Assembly (NCBI GenBank): GCA_018369015.1
Contig: JAGZDD010000004.1
Coordinates: forward strand, 8,286 to 72,285
DNA: 64,000 bases
Reading direction: 5' to 3'
DNA from: Clostridiales bacterium
Lineage (GTDB): Bacteria; Bacillota; Clostridia; Lachnospirales; Lachnospiraceae
This document shows positions 53,898 to 62,510 of this stretch, piece by piece; within the stretch, counting starts at the first letter, position 1; each line of letters opens with the position of its first letter. The position numbers and the translations under genes were made by a program. The notes below the pieces were generated by a model. It did no database searches, was not told the DNA's origin, and saw only the letters and a list, made by a program, of their open reading frames with translations.

Positions 53898-56867
53898 ATG
53901 GAAAATACATCCGAAAACAGAGAAAAAAATACGCGAAAAATTGCAGAGCGGGCGCAAAGGCTGACGGATCATTTATGTCTTGGGATCCTGGCCCATGTGG
54001 ACGCGGGGAAAACAACATTGGCTGAAAGTATGCTTTACCTTTCAGGAAGTATTAGGAAGCAGGGCCGTGTCGACCATAAGGACGCTTTTTTAGATACCTA
54101 TGAGCTTGAGCGGGCGCGGGGGATTACCATATTTTCCAAACAGGCCCGTTTCTTACTTGAGAACAGGGAAATCACCTTATTAGATACGCCGGGCCATGAG
54201 GACTTTGGGGCGGAAATGGAACGGACATTGTCCGTGCTGGATTATGCGGTGCTGATCATCAGCGGGGCGGACGGTGTCCGCGGGCATGATGAAACGCTTT
54301 GGCGGCTGCTTGAACGTTATCGTATACCTACCTTTATATTTGTCAATAAAATGGATCAGCCGGGCTGCGTCCGGGAAGAACTGCTTAAGGAGCTTAATGA
54401 AAAGTTTAAAAGCCATTGTGTGGATTTTTCGGAAGCTGTGGCTGAAAAAAAGCCGGCAGGGGAGGCTTTTTTGGGCAGCGGGCAAAAAGGCGAAGCTTTG
54501 AATGCTGCGCGCTCTGGATTAAACAGTGATTTCCTGGAAGCTGTCGCTATGAGCGGCGAAACGCTTCTGGAAAAATATCTTGATACAGGAAATATAGAAA
54601 ATTCAGAGATTGCCCGGGAAATTAAGGCCCGCAGACTTTTTCCGTGCTTTTTCGGCACCGCGCTGAAAAACGAAGGGGTTTGGGGCCTTCTTTGGGGGAT
54701 TGATACATATACTGTCTGTAAAGAATATCCCGCAGAATTTGGCGCACGGGTTTATAAAATATCCCGGGATGATAAGGGAACACGTCTGACGCATATGAAA
54801 ATTACCGGGGGCGTCCTTAAAGTAAAGCAGCCCTTAAGCACAGCCGGAGGGGAGCCGGAAAAGGCGGATCAAATCCGAGTGTATTCCGGTTCCGGATATA
54901 AATTAGAAAGTGAAGCCGCTGCCGGCGATATTTGCGCGGTGGCCGGGCCTGTGCATACCTATGCAGGTCAGGGGCTTGGCGTCCAGGCCGACGGCACAGG
55001 CCCGGTGCTTAAGCCTGTGCTTACCTATGAAATACGGCTTCCTGAGGGCAGCAATGTCCATGAAATGCTCCTGCGCCTTCGGGAGCTTGGCGAAGAGATA
55101 CCTGAACTTAATATTGTGTGGAACGAGCAAAGCCGGGAGATCCACGCCCAGGTTATGGGGGAGGTCCAGCTTGAAATTTTAAAAAGCATGATTGCCAGCC
55201 GCTATGGCGTAGATGTGGAATTTGGCCCGGGCAGTATTGTGTATAAAGAAACGATTGCCGAAGCTGTGGAGGGTGTCGGGCATTTTGAACCGCTGCGCCA
55301 CTATGCAGAAGTTCATTTGCTCATGGAGCCTTTGCCGGAAGGAAGCGGCCTTATTTTTGCTGCGGACTGCTCTGAGGATGTATTGGACCGTAACTGGCAG
55401 CGGCTTGTGCTGACTCATTTGGCGGAACGCAGGCATCCGGGCGTTCTTACAGGGTCGGAAATTACAGATATGAAAATAACACTTATGTCGGGCCGTGCGC
55501 ATTTAAAGCATACCGAGGGCGGTGATTTCCGCCAGGCCACGTACCGGGCCGTACGCCAGGGGCTTAAAAGCGCCCGGTGTATTTTGCTTGAGCCGGTCTA
55601 TGCCTTTTCCCTGGAAATTCCCGGGGAGAATGTGGGGCGCGCTTTGTCGGACATTCAAAAAATGTGCGGTACCTTTGAGCCGCCGGAGATTTTTGGAGAA
55701 ATGTCAGTCATCCGGGGAACTGCCCCGGTAGCGCTGATGCGGGGCTATCCGTCGGAGGTGTCTGTGTATACAAAGGGCCGGGGCCGCCTCTTTTGCGAGG
55801 TTTTAGGCTATGCGCCCTGCCATAATGCCGATGAAATCATAGCTGCCGCCGGCTATGACAGCGAGAGTGATTTGGAAAACCCTACGGGTTCTGTATTTTG
55901 TGCCCATGGTTCTGGATTTAATGTACCCTGGAATGAGGTTCCCCAGTATATGCATTTGCCAAGCTGCCTTAAAAGGCAGGAGGCTCAAGGCGCTGTTAAG
56001 GAAACGGCGGCTTTTCCGGAAAAGGTGGAAAGTATCGGCTGGGCGGACGAAAAAGAGCTGGAAGAAATTTTTGTAAGAACCTACGGGCCGATTAAAAGAA
56101 ACGTTGGCCGGCGAAAGCAAATCGGCGGGCCGGAAAAGCGCGGCAGCGGACAGGCGCCTGAAAACATACATACCGGTGGAAGCCCCAAGAAAACGCGGGG
56201 GAGCGCAGACAGGACAGGGGGTGGGTTTGCAGACAGGCCGGCTTACCATAACGATAAAATTTTTATAAAGCATGTGCCAAAAGAGTATCTTTTAGTTGAC
56301 GGATATAATATAATATTTGCATGGGATGACCTTAATGAGTTATCCAAAACGAATATGGACAGCGCCCGGATGAAGCTTGCAGACATTTTGTGCGATTATC
56401 AGGGCTATTGTAACAACACATTGATTCTTGTTTTTGACGCTTACCGGGTCGAAGGGCATCCGGGAGAGATACTCAGATATAAGAATATTTATATTGTGTA
56501 TACAAAAGAAGCTGAAACAGCGGATCAATATATCGAAAAAACGGTCCATGATATTGGGCGCAGGCATCATGTGACGGTAGCAACCTCTGATGGAACAGAG
56601 CAGGTCATTATTATGGGCCAGGGGGCAAGGCGCCTTTCTGCCAGAGGACTGTTAGAAGAAATACAGGAAGCCCGTAGGGCGCTTTCGGAAGCCTATTTGA
56701 AGCGCCACAGCAAGGGCGGCCAGTACCTTATGGAAAATATTCCTCAGGATATGGTACAGCTTATGGAAGATATACGCCTTGGCTACCGGGAGTTTGAAGA
56801 TGCGCATATACGCCAGGAGGAAAAACGCCGGGATAATTTTGGGCCTTTGCAAAAGAACCCAAAATAA
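53898..56867 (+). CDS. Tet(M)/EF-G-like ribosomal GTPase fused to a NYN (YacP/Rae1-like) ribonuclease domain
   Basis: A 989-residue fusion. Residues about 25-640 have the whole Tet(M)/EF-G architecture: G1 AHVDAGKTT (31-39), RGITIFSKQ, G3 DTPGHEDF and G4 NKMD, then beta-barrel domain II, domain III (from about 377), domain IV (from about 449) and domain V (about 563-640). A divergent segment follows, then a Gly/Arg/Lys-rich linker (about 740-790). Residues 797-955 are a YacP-type NYN domain: LVDGYNII (D801), FDAYRVEG, ETADQYIEK and ATSDGTEQ carry the acidic residues of this PIN-like fold. Rae1 of Bacillus subtilis, the studied YacP protein, cuts mRNA in the ribosomal A site; Tet(M) also works at the A site. 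The fusion suggests a GTPase that brings a nuclease to stalled ribosomes. RBS AAAGGAG, ATG 53898. Not an ordinary tetracycline-resistance gene. Confidence 0.88.
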   Translation: MENTSENREKNTRKIAERAQRLTDHLCLGILAHVDAGKTTLAESMLYLSGSIRKQGRVDHKDAFLDTYELERARGITIFSKQARFLLENREITLLDTPGHEDFGAEMERTLSVLDYAVLIISGADGVRGHDETLWRLLERYRIPTFIFVNKMDQPGCVREELLKELNEKFKSHCVDFSEAVAEKKPAGEAFLGSGQKGEALNAARSGLNSDFLEAVAMSGETLLEKYLDTGNIENSEIAREIKARRLFPCFFGTALKNEGVWGLLWGIDTYTVCKEYPAEFGARVYKISRDDKGTRLTHMKITGGVLKVKQPLSTAGGEPEKADQIRVYSGSGYKLESEAAAGDICAVAGPVHTYAGQGLGVQADGTGPVLKPVLTYEIRLPEGSNVHEMLLRLRELGEEIPELNIVWNEQSREIHAQVMGEVQLEILKSMIASRYGVDVEFGPGSIVYKETIAEAVEGVGHFEPLRHYAEVHLLMEPLPEGSGLIFAADCSEDVLDRNWQRLVLTHLAERRHPGVLTGSEITDMKITLMSGRAHLKHTEGGDFRQATYRAVRQGLKSARCILLEPVYAFSLEIPGENVGRALSDIQKMCGTFEPPEIFGEMSVIRGTAPVALMRGYPSEVSVYTKGRGRLFCEVLGYAPCHNADEIIAAAGYDSESDLENPTGSVFCAHGSGFNVPWNEVPQYMHLPSCLKRQEAQGAVKETAAFPEKVESIGWADEKELEEIFVRTYGPIKRNVGRRKQIGGPEKRGSGQAPENIHTGGSPKKTRGSADRTGGGFADRPAYHNDKIFIKHVPKEYLLVDGYNIIFAWDDLNELSKTNMDSARMKLADILCDYQGYCNNTLILVFDAYRVEGHPGEILRYKNIYIVYTKEAETADQYIEKTVHDIGRRHHVTVATSDGTEQVIIMGQGARRLSARGLLEEIQEARRALSEAYLKRHSKGGQYLMENIPQDMVQLMEDIRLGYREFEDAHIRQEEKRRDNFGPLQKNPK

Positions 56868-56888
56868 CGAGGAAAGGGGTAAGAAGCA

Positions 56889-59081
56889 GTGAAAGAATTT
56901 GATTTTTATGGTGAGAAAATTGTGATCAGCGATGGCTGGGAAAACTATATCCGTCTCCGTCAGGAGATGGAAAAGATTGCCGGCCAGTTGAAGGAAGAAT
57001 TTATACAGCGCTACAAAAATGAATACCGCAGTATTGACCAGGTTGTAGCAAATGTATTTAATGTGGGCGAGGAATATATTGTGCGTGCAGCCTCCTGGTG
57101 CATTGAGCTTATGGGCAGGAATCATATTTATAATTATGATACGGAGCGGTTTATTAAAAGCTTTGGCCTTCCTTCGATGGAGGTTTGGATTAATGCCTGT
57201 GACAAGATTGCCAATTCCTATACATCCATTATTGTTAACGCGGCGATGTCCGGGGCTGTGAAGCAGTGGCAGCAAAATTACCGCAGTAAATGGCTTGGCA
57301 GCGCATTTTCCTGTATGCCCGCAGTTGGGAAAATGCCGGTGGACTGGTCTACGGGAATGGAATATCCGTCTGTCGGCGACAGTATTGCCCCCGGCGTCTA
57401 CCCGAATCTGGTTGCACTGTTTAACAGCGAGGACACGCTGAAAACTTTGGCTGAAAGCTTATACCGCGCCGTTGCAGGAATGCATAAGGGCCTTGTCCGG
57501 GTACTGATCGAACAGTCCGACCATGAGATTTTAGGCCTTGATGACGAAAAGCTCCGGGATTTTCCAGTAGTTTTTAATAATATTGTCGGCGGGCTTGTGG
57601 CGCCAGAGGACATTGTTGTTCAGGCGGCTTCTCTCGTGCGCATTTATCCATTTAAAAAAGAATTGTATATGTTTATGTTTGACAAGTACGGCGATCCGGG
57701 GAATACATTGCCGGAAATGACAAAATATTTCGGCCTTGGGGATTTTATAGATCATTATAAGGTAAAATCTGTGGAAACAAAAATCGGAGAAGTAGATTTT
57801 ACCGATCTTACGGCCCTAAAGGACGGGCAGGAAAGAATCCGGGAAATCTGCCGGCAGGGAGGCGTGGAATCGAAGGATTATATGGCTGCCTTTGATGAGC
57901 TTGTAAAAATTGCCGGCACTTATGCAAGAAATGTAGACGGTATTTTGTATGAGGATGATACGTCCGCAGATAAGGCCAGGAAGGAGCTTAAGTCTCTTTT
58001 TGAAAGAACCGATGAAATGAGCGGCAATAAGGAGGATGAAATCCGCAGTATTATTCAGGATGTGGAGCAATTTTCCTGCCAGAGCCGTCAAAAGTATATT
58101 TCTTATTTGGAGGAGGCTTTAAAACGGGCGGAGCTTCGGTACAAAACAGTCAAAAATATGATGTTTGACAGCCGTGAGGAGGCGCAGAAGGCACGGAAGG
58201 AATGTGAAGATTTTGAGGCTCTGCTTGCATCGCCGTGCGGCAGCCCACAGGAGCTTGAAAAGCTTAGGAACTGCGCGGACGCCATGGAAACAAAGGTTAA
58301 GGAGCTGTACGCCCACCTGGCAGGCGTTATGGGGGATGTATGGAACCGACAGGATATTTTATATTCTACAAAAGCGCTTTACCGCCCGGAAAAACGCAAC
58401 GCTTATACGGCGATGTGGTTTGAGGCACTGGAGCTGTTTAATGCCGGGGAGATTATTGGAATTAAAAACGATTCATACCTTAAGTGGTATGAAATGATGC
58501 GCCGGGATTTCCTGACGGTCAAGGGCGTCATGTACGACAACGCCCAGGAGGCGAACCGCAGCTATTATAAGGTTCTTTCCCATGCAATTGCTTATAAAAA
58601 ATATATTGACGAGAAAAATAATGCCAGTAAGGGATTTTTCTCATCATTAAAAAACAGCGTTTCAGGGCTTTGGGCAGAAAAATATCAGGATGATTTTGGA
58701 TGGATCACCCTTGGAGGCACCCGGTTTTTGCCGCCCGATACCGAGGAGGAGGGCGCGGCGCTTGAAAACCAGTATGAGGCAATGATGGCGCCTATGAACG
58801 CCAATCTTAACAGTGTCCGGGCACTTATGGAGCGTATTCACGCGCCATACATACAGCAGGATGAAACGCTTTCCCTAAAGCCATTGATGACAGAGGATAA
58901 GCATATTTCCGGGGATGAAGTCATTTCCATAATGAATAAGGCATTAAAAGTCTGCCCGCTTAATATGGGCCGGATTCGCGTGACTTCGCGCAGAATCAAG
59001 GAAAATATCTGTAAAAGCTGCGGGGCTAAGCTTCCTGAGGATGCGCTCTTTTGCGTAAAATGCGGGGCTAAGCGGGAGTAA
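56889..59081 (+). CDS. Unrecognised 730-residue protein with coiled coil and C-terminal zinc ribbon
   Basis: I do not recognise this protein. The N-terminal half (1-330) is mixed alpha/beta with small hydrophobic stretches (VAALFNSED, NNIVGGLVAPEDIVV) but no clear membrane segment or signal. Residues about 330-560 are strongly helical and charged (RAELRYKTVKNMMFDSREEAQKARKECEDFE), likely coiled coil. The last 25 residues are a zinc ribbon, CKSCGAKLPEDALFCVKCG. The start is GTG 56889 with a G-rich RBS (AGGAAAGGGG), 21 bp after the GTPase-nuclease gene. That close spacing makes co-transcription and a shared role likely. The stop is 27 bp before the flavodoxin-ferredoxin gene, so these three could be one operon. 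Confidence 0.75.
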   Translation: MKEFDFYGEKIVISDGWENYIRLRQEMEKIAGQLKEEFIQRYKNEYRSIDQVVANVFNVGEEYIVRAASWCIELMGRNHIYNYDTERFIKSFGLPSMEVWINACDKIANSYTSIIVNAAMSGAVKQWQQNYRSKWLGSAFSCMPAVGKMPVDWSTGMEYPSVGDSIAPGVYPNLVALFNSEDTLKTLAESLYRAVAGMHKGLVRVLIEQSDHEILGLDDEKLRDFPVVFNNIVGGLVAPEDIVVQAASLVRIYPFKKELYMFMFDKYGDPGNTLPEMTKYFGLGDFIDHYKVKSVETKIGEVDFTDLTALKDGQERIREICRQGGVESKDYMAAFDELVKIAGTYARNVDGILYEDDTSADKARKELKSLFERTDEMSGNKEDEIRSIIQDVEQFSCQSRQKYISYLEEALKRAELRYKTVKNMMFDSREEAQKARKECEDFEALLASPCGSPQELEKLRNCADAMETKVKELYAHLAGVMGDVWNRQDILYSTKALYRPEKRNAYTAMWFEALELFNAGEIIGIKNDSYLKWYEMMRRDFLTVKGVMYDNAQEANRSYYKVLSHAIAYKKYIDEKNNASKGFFSSLKNSVSGLWAEKYQDDFGWITLGGTRFLPPDTEEEGAALENQYEAMMAPMNANLNSVRALMERIHAPYIQQDETLSLKPLMTEDKHISGDEVISIMNKALKVCPLNMGRIRVTSRRIKENICKSCGAKLPEDALFCVKCGAKRE

Positions 59082-59108
59082 GCAGTTGCACAAAGGAAGT
59101 GAAAGATA

Positions 59109-59909
59109 ATGAATATCCAACGTATTTTTGCGGTTTTCTTTAGCCCGACCCATGGCACAAAAAACTATGTGGAAGGTCTTGCCCGGGAACTTTGTAAATA
59201 TCCGGAAATGCCCGGATATTTTGAATGTATTGATCTTACGGATATAGAAACGCGCAGACAGCGCCGCAGTTTTTCAGAAAATGATCTGGTGCTTTTCGGA
59301 GCACCGGTCTATGCTGGGCGCCTGCCTTTCGTGGATGGAGGTATTTTTGAAAATCTGAGCGGCAGCCATACGCCTGCTGTTTTCAATGTCAGTTATGGGA
59401 ACCGGGAGTTTGAGGATGCCCTTTTAGAAGAAAAAATGCTTTGCGAGGCCCGGGGATTTGTAGGGATCGGGGCAGGCGCGTGGATTGCGCCGCATACGTT
59501 TTCAGGCAAAATTGCGGCAGGACGTCCTGACGCAAAGGATCAGGAAAAAATCACTGAATTTGCCGGAAAGCTGTACGCTCTGCTTTTACGGCCGGAGGAG
59601 ATTTCGGGAGCCGTTGGTGTGCCGGGAAATTTTCCTTATAAGGAAATAAAAACTATGGCTTTTTTCCCGGACGGATCTGACGGATGTACCCGCTGCGGTA
59701 TTTGCGCCAGCGTCTGCCCTGTGGGTGCTATTTCTGTCGAAGAACCGGAAAAAACTGACACAAGGAAGTGTATTGACTGCTTTGCCTGTGTCCGGGCATG
59801 TCCGGTGTCTGCACGTAAGGCACAGAGTCCGGCTTTTGAGGCTACAGTAGAGTGGCTCGAAGGTTCTTTGCTTAAAATACGCAAAGAAGCACAGTTTTTT
59901 GAAGTATAG
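59109..59909 (+). CDS. EFR1-type flavodoxin-ferredoxin fusion
   Basis: Protein of 266 residues: N-terminal flavodoxin domain (FFSPTHGTKNYVEGLA is the FMN loop, FGAPVYAGRLPF the next strand) and a C-terminal pair of [4Fe-4S] motifs, CTRCGICASVCP and CIDCFACVRACP. Such EFR1 proteins are electron carriers of anaerobes; the acceptor is unknown. ATG 59109 follows AAGGAAG. It may belong to the same operon as the two preceding genes, but no functional link is visible. Confidence 0.92.
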   Translation: MNIQRIFAVFFSPTHGTKNYVEGLARELCKYPEMPGYFECIDLTDIETRRQRRSFSENDLVLFGAPVYAGRLPFVDGGIFENLSGSHTPAVFNVSYGNREFEDALLEEKMLCEARGFVGIGAGAWIAPHTFSGKIAAGRPDAKDQEKITEFAGKLYALLLRPEEISGAVGVPGNFPYKEIKTMAFFPDGSDGCTRCGICASVCPVGAISVEEPEKTDTRKCIDCFACVRACPVSARKAQSPAFEATVEWLEGSLLKIRKEAQFFEV

Positions 59910-59962
59910 TTTGTCTTAGGGCGCCCGGGGGGATTATGGGAAGATTCGTTAAATAATAAATC

Positions 59963-60018
59963 AGATAGGGGAAGGTCTTCTTTCCCTATCCGCTGCGATA
60001 TAATACCCAGCTCACAGC
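59963..60018. repeat. 56-bp dispersed hairpin repeat, copy 2
   Basis: GATAGGGGAAG pairs with the complementary TTTCCCTATC arm, then GCTGCGATA and CCAGCTCACAGC as at 51036-51091. Base changes in one stem arm are mostly matched in the other. Confidence 0.8.
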
Positions 60019-60086
60019 CTTGCTGTCCGGCAGATGGCTGCCTGTGTGAACACGGCGGCTGCTTGCCGGGTTTATCGCACGAAATG

Positions 60087-60108
60087 CGCCGCGGCATAAG
60101 CCGCGGCG
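60087..60108. terminator. GC-rich hairpin upstream of the lactate dehydrogenase promoter
   Basis: CGCCGCGGC-ATAA-GCCGCGGCG, a 9-bp stem. It probably closes the transcript from the flavodoxin-ferredoxin gene, though only a mixed A/T stretch follows. Confidence 0.55.
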
Positions 60109-60158
60109 TTACTATTTACAAAAATTTTGTCACCGAAGATTTGACTTTATGACTTTTG

Positions 60159-60241
60159 GTTGTTTAAACAACATACAATTTCTGGAAAACAGTATAAATT
60201 TATATTTATAGTTTACTTACTCAGCTATTAAGATTTATAAT
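60159..60241 (+). promoter_or_regulatory. Promoter of ldh with upstream palindrome
   Basis: TTTACT (60212-60217), 18 bp, TATAAT (60236-60241). GTTGTTTAAACAAC (60159-60172) is a perfect 14-bp palindrome about 40 bp upstream of the -35. It has TTGTT/AACAA arms but is shorter than a standard Rex box, so Rex control is possible and not shown. The leader to the start codon is about 115 nt. Confidence 0.6.
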
Positions 60242-60360
60242 AATATCGTGTGAGTGTTCCCGGATCCGCGCGAACTAAAGCGCTGATTTTCAGGCTCGGG
60301 TAAGCGCAAAGCAATCTGCGGCATCACAATATGAGTGTCTGTTGGAAGGAGTGTTTTTAT

Positions 60361-61305
60361 ATGATGAACCCAAGAAAAGTTGCTGTTGTCGGATGTGGTT
60401 TTGTAGGTTCCTCGATTGCCTTTAGTTTAATGCAGAAGGGAATCTATTCGGAGCTTGTGCTTATTGACGCAAATCATGCAAAGGCGGAAGGCGAAGCGCT
60501 GGATTTAAGCCATGGGCTTCCTTACACCGCAGCGATGGATATATATGCAGGAGATTATAAGGATGTTGCCGACTGTTCTCTGATTATTATTACAGCAGGG
60601 GCGAACCAGAAGCCAGGGGAAACACGGCTTGACCTGATTGGAAAAAATGTGGCTATATTAAAAAGCATTATTCCACAGATTACAGCCACCAGTTTTGAAG
60701 GTATTTTGATGATTGTATCAAATCCGGTGGACGTACTGACCTATGCGGCCTGGAAGATTTCCGGCTATCCGGCGCACCGGGTGATTGGTTCGGGTACGGT
60801 TCTTGATACTGCCCGTCTTAAATACATTCTCGGACGCCACCTGGATGTGGACAGCCGCAGCGTTCACGCGGTTATTATTGGCGAGCATGGCGACAGTGAG
60901 CTGGCCGTATGGAGCGGCGCGAATGTATCTGGTATTGACCTGAACCATTTTTGTGAAATCCGCGGCCATTTTAAACATGATGAATCCATGCAGCGCATTT
61001 ACGAGGATGTGCGCGACAGTGCCTATGAGATTATAAAGCGCAAGGGGGCGACCTACTATGGAATCGCAATGGCAGTAGCCCGGATTGCGGAGTGTATTGT
61101 GAAGGATGAGCAGGCGGTACTTCCGGTATCTGTCATTCTTGAAGGCGAATACAAACTTTCCGGCCTGGCCTTAAGTATTCCTTCGGTTGTAGGAAAGCGC
61201 GGTGTGGAAAAGATTCTTGAAATCCCTTTGAACGAGAAGGAGGACGAGGCTCTTCACAGCTCCGCAGGGCAGCTTTTGGGCGTTATTAAGGAATTGGAAT
61301 TTTAA
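60361..61305 (+). CDS. ldh: L-lactate dehydrogenase
   Basis: NAD-dependent interconversion of pyruvate and L-lactate, 314 residues. VVGCGFVGSSIAF is the NAD fold. GANQKPGETRLD has Gln at the specificity position (malate enzymes have Arg there), and the catalytic His is H176 in GEHGDSE with Arg in LDTARLKY. ATG 60361 lies 9 bp after AAGGAG; an in-frame ATG 30 bp upstream is before the RBS. It is monocistronic, with its own promoter and terminator. It is likely the main route for NADH disposal during sugar growth. Confidence 0.94.
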   Translation: MMNPRKVAVVGCGFVGSSIAFSLMQKGIYSELVLIDANHAKAEGEALDLSHGLPYTAAMDIYAGDYKDVADCSLIIITAGANQKPGETRLDLIGKNVAILKSIIPQITATSFEGILMIVSNPVDVLTYAAWKISGYPAHRVIGSGTVLDTARLKYILGRHLDVDSRSVHAVIIGEHGDSELAVWSGANVSGIDLNHFCEIRGHFKHDESMQRIYEDVRDSAYEIIKRKGATYYGIAMAVARIAECIVKDEQAVLPVSVILEGEYKLSGLALSIPSVVGKRGVEKILEIPLNEKEDEALHSSAGQLLGVIKELEF

Positions 61306-61319
61306 AGGAAATGAAACGG

Positions 61320-61366
61320 CCCTCAGCCGTCGGGCTTCCATAATGCGGAGGCTTGGCGGCTGAGGG
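61320..61366 (+). terminator. Terminator downstream of ldh
   Basis: CCCTCAGCCG (61320-61329) pairs with CGGCTGAGGG (61357-61366), with a smaller inner stem. A weak T-rich stretch (TATGTTTG) follows. Confidence 0.7.
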
Positions 61367-61400
61367 TATGTTTGCAAAATCATAGGAAGAAGGTGGTATC

Positions 61401-62510
61401 GTGCAGCTTCCTTATTCTGAGGAATTAGATGTTGGACAGCTTTCAAGGCTGTTTGGAAATACAAGTGAATGTTATAAATTCTTTTGGTTTAAAGCAATTT
61501 TAACCAAAATCCGGGAGGGAAGGTGTGAGTTTTCCTTTGAGGAACTGGTGAATGAAATGATAGCGGAAGCATGGTATATGGTGACAGAATATCACCTGAA
61601 CCTTGGCCCGAGAGATAATCTTGAATTGCTTGTTTTACATCTTCATCACACAACAGGAATTAAACCGTCAGAAAAGAAGTCTGTGATTTTAAGCTGCCTG
61701 GAAAATTGCAGCGATAAGTTTGTGGTTAGGCTTAAAAAGGTTCTGACAGAAAATGTTCCCTACCGTCTTCTTGCTCCATTTTTGCCAGACTTGAAAAGCT
61801 GTGATTTTGATTGCTCTGTATATGAGAGAATTAATAAAATTAACCAACATCAACGGCTGATGTATTATTTTAGAGAATATAATGGTATCTATACTCAGAT
61901 CGGCATGGATTCGGATTGGATTGAATATATAAAGAAAAATCAGGAAATAATTTACGGCTGGCTGCAATATCATATGATTATTTACCTTCAGAAACGCAAT
62001 CCCAGTGTTCCGGGTATTGCGGATAAGCTTTTTCCCCCAGTTGAGCGAAAGCTCGAAAAAGTAAAGCGCTATTGGAAGGCGATCATAGATGTAGAACCGG
62101 TTTATGATATTTATGGAAATTACAGGCTGACCGATAAAGATATTTCCATAGATCATTTTGTTCCGTGGTCCTATGTGGCCCATGATGAGCTATGGAATCT
62201 GCATCCTACGACGAAAAGCATAAACAGCCAGAAAAGTAATCATCTGCCAAACTGGGAGAAATATTTTTCAGAGTTTTGTAAGCAGGAATATAAGGCTTAT
62301 GAGCTTATATGGAGATGGGATAAAGTCCATGAAGCTTTTGAACGCTGTGCTAAAGAACACATAAATAGCAATGATGTCCGTATTCGCCTTTATACAAAAG
62401 GGCTGGATTTTCATAGATTTAGTTCACAGTTAGAGGAGGTTATGCTTCCAGTGTACCAGTCTGCGAAAAATTGCGGCTTTGATGATTGGATGTATAAGAA
62501 AAATGAATAA
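61401..62510 (+). CDS. HNH endonuclease domain protein
   Basis: Protein of 369 residues. The first 240 residues are helical with no domain I recognise. Residues about 248-300 carry an HNH motif: ISIDHFVPWSYVAHDELWNLHPTTKSINSQKSN, in which DH, the central N and the late K/N are conserved. The start is GTG 61401 with AAGGTGG upstream. It overlaps the methyltransferase start by 8 bp, so the two are coupled. Such HNH proteins occur in restriction or defence modules and in mobile DNA, but the DNA target is unknown. Confidence 0.8.
   Translation: MQLPYSEELDVGQLSRLFGNTSECYKFFWFKAILTKIREGRCEFSFEELVNEMIAEAWYMVTEYHLNLGPRDNLELLVLHLHHTTGIKPSEKKSVILSCLENCSDKFVVRLKKVLTENVPYRLLAPFLPDLKSCDFDCSVYERINKINQHQRLMYYFREYNGIYTQIGMDSDWIEYIKKNQEIIYGWLQYHMIIYLQKRNPSVPGIADKLFPPVERKLEKVKRYWKAIIDVEPVYDIYGNYRLTDKDISIDHFVPWSYVAHDELWNLHPTTKSINSQKSNHLPNWEKYFSEFCKQEYKAYELIWRWDKVHEAFERCAKEHINSNDVRIRLYTKGLDFHRFSSQLEEVMLPVYQSAKNCGFDDWMYKKNE

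Noticed and set aside
53898..56867. Classical tetracycline-resistance gene
   Set aside because: The length and the C-terminal NYN domain differ from Tet(M), and no mobile-element context is seen. Resistance cannot be claimed.
60361..61305. Malate dehydrogenase
   Set aside because: The specificity loop has Gln where malate enzymes have Arg.
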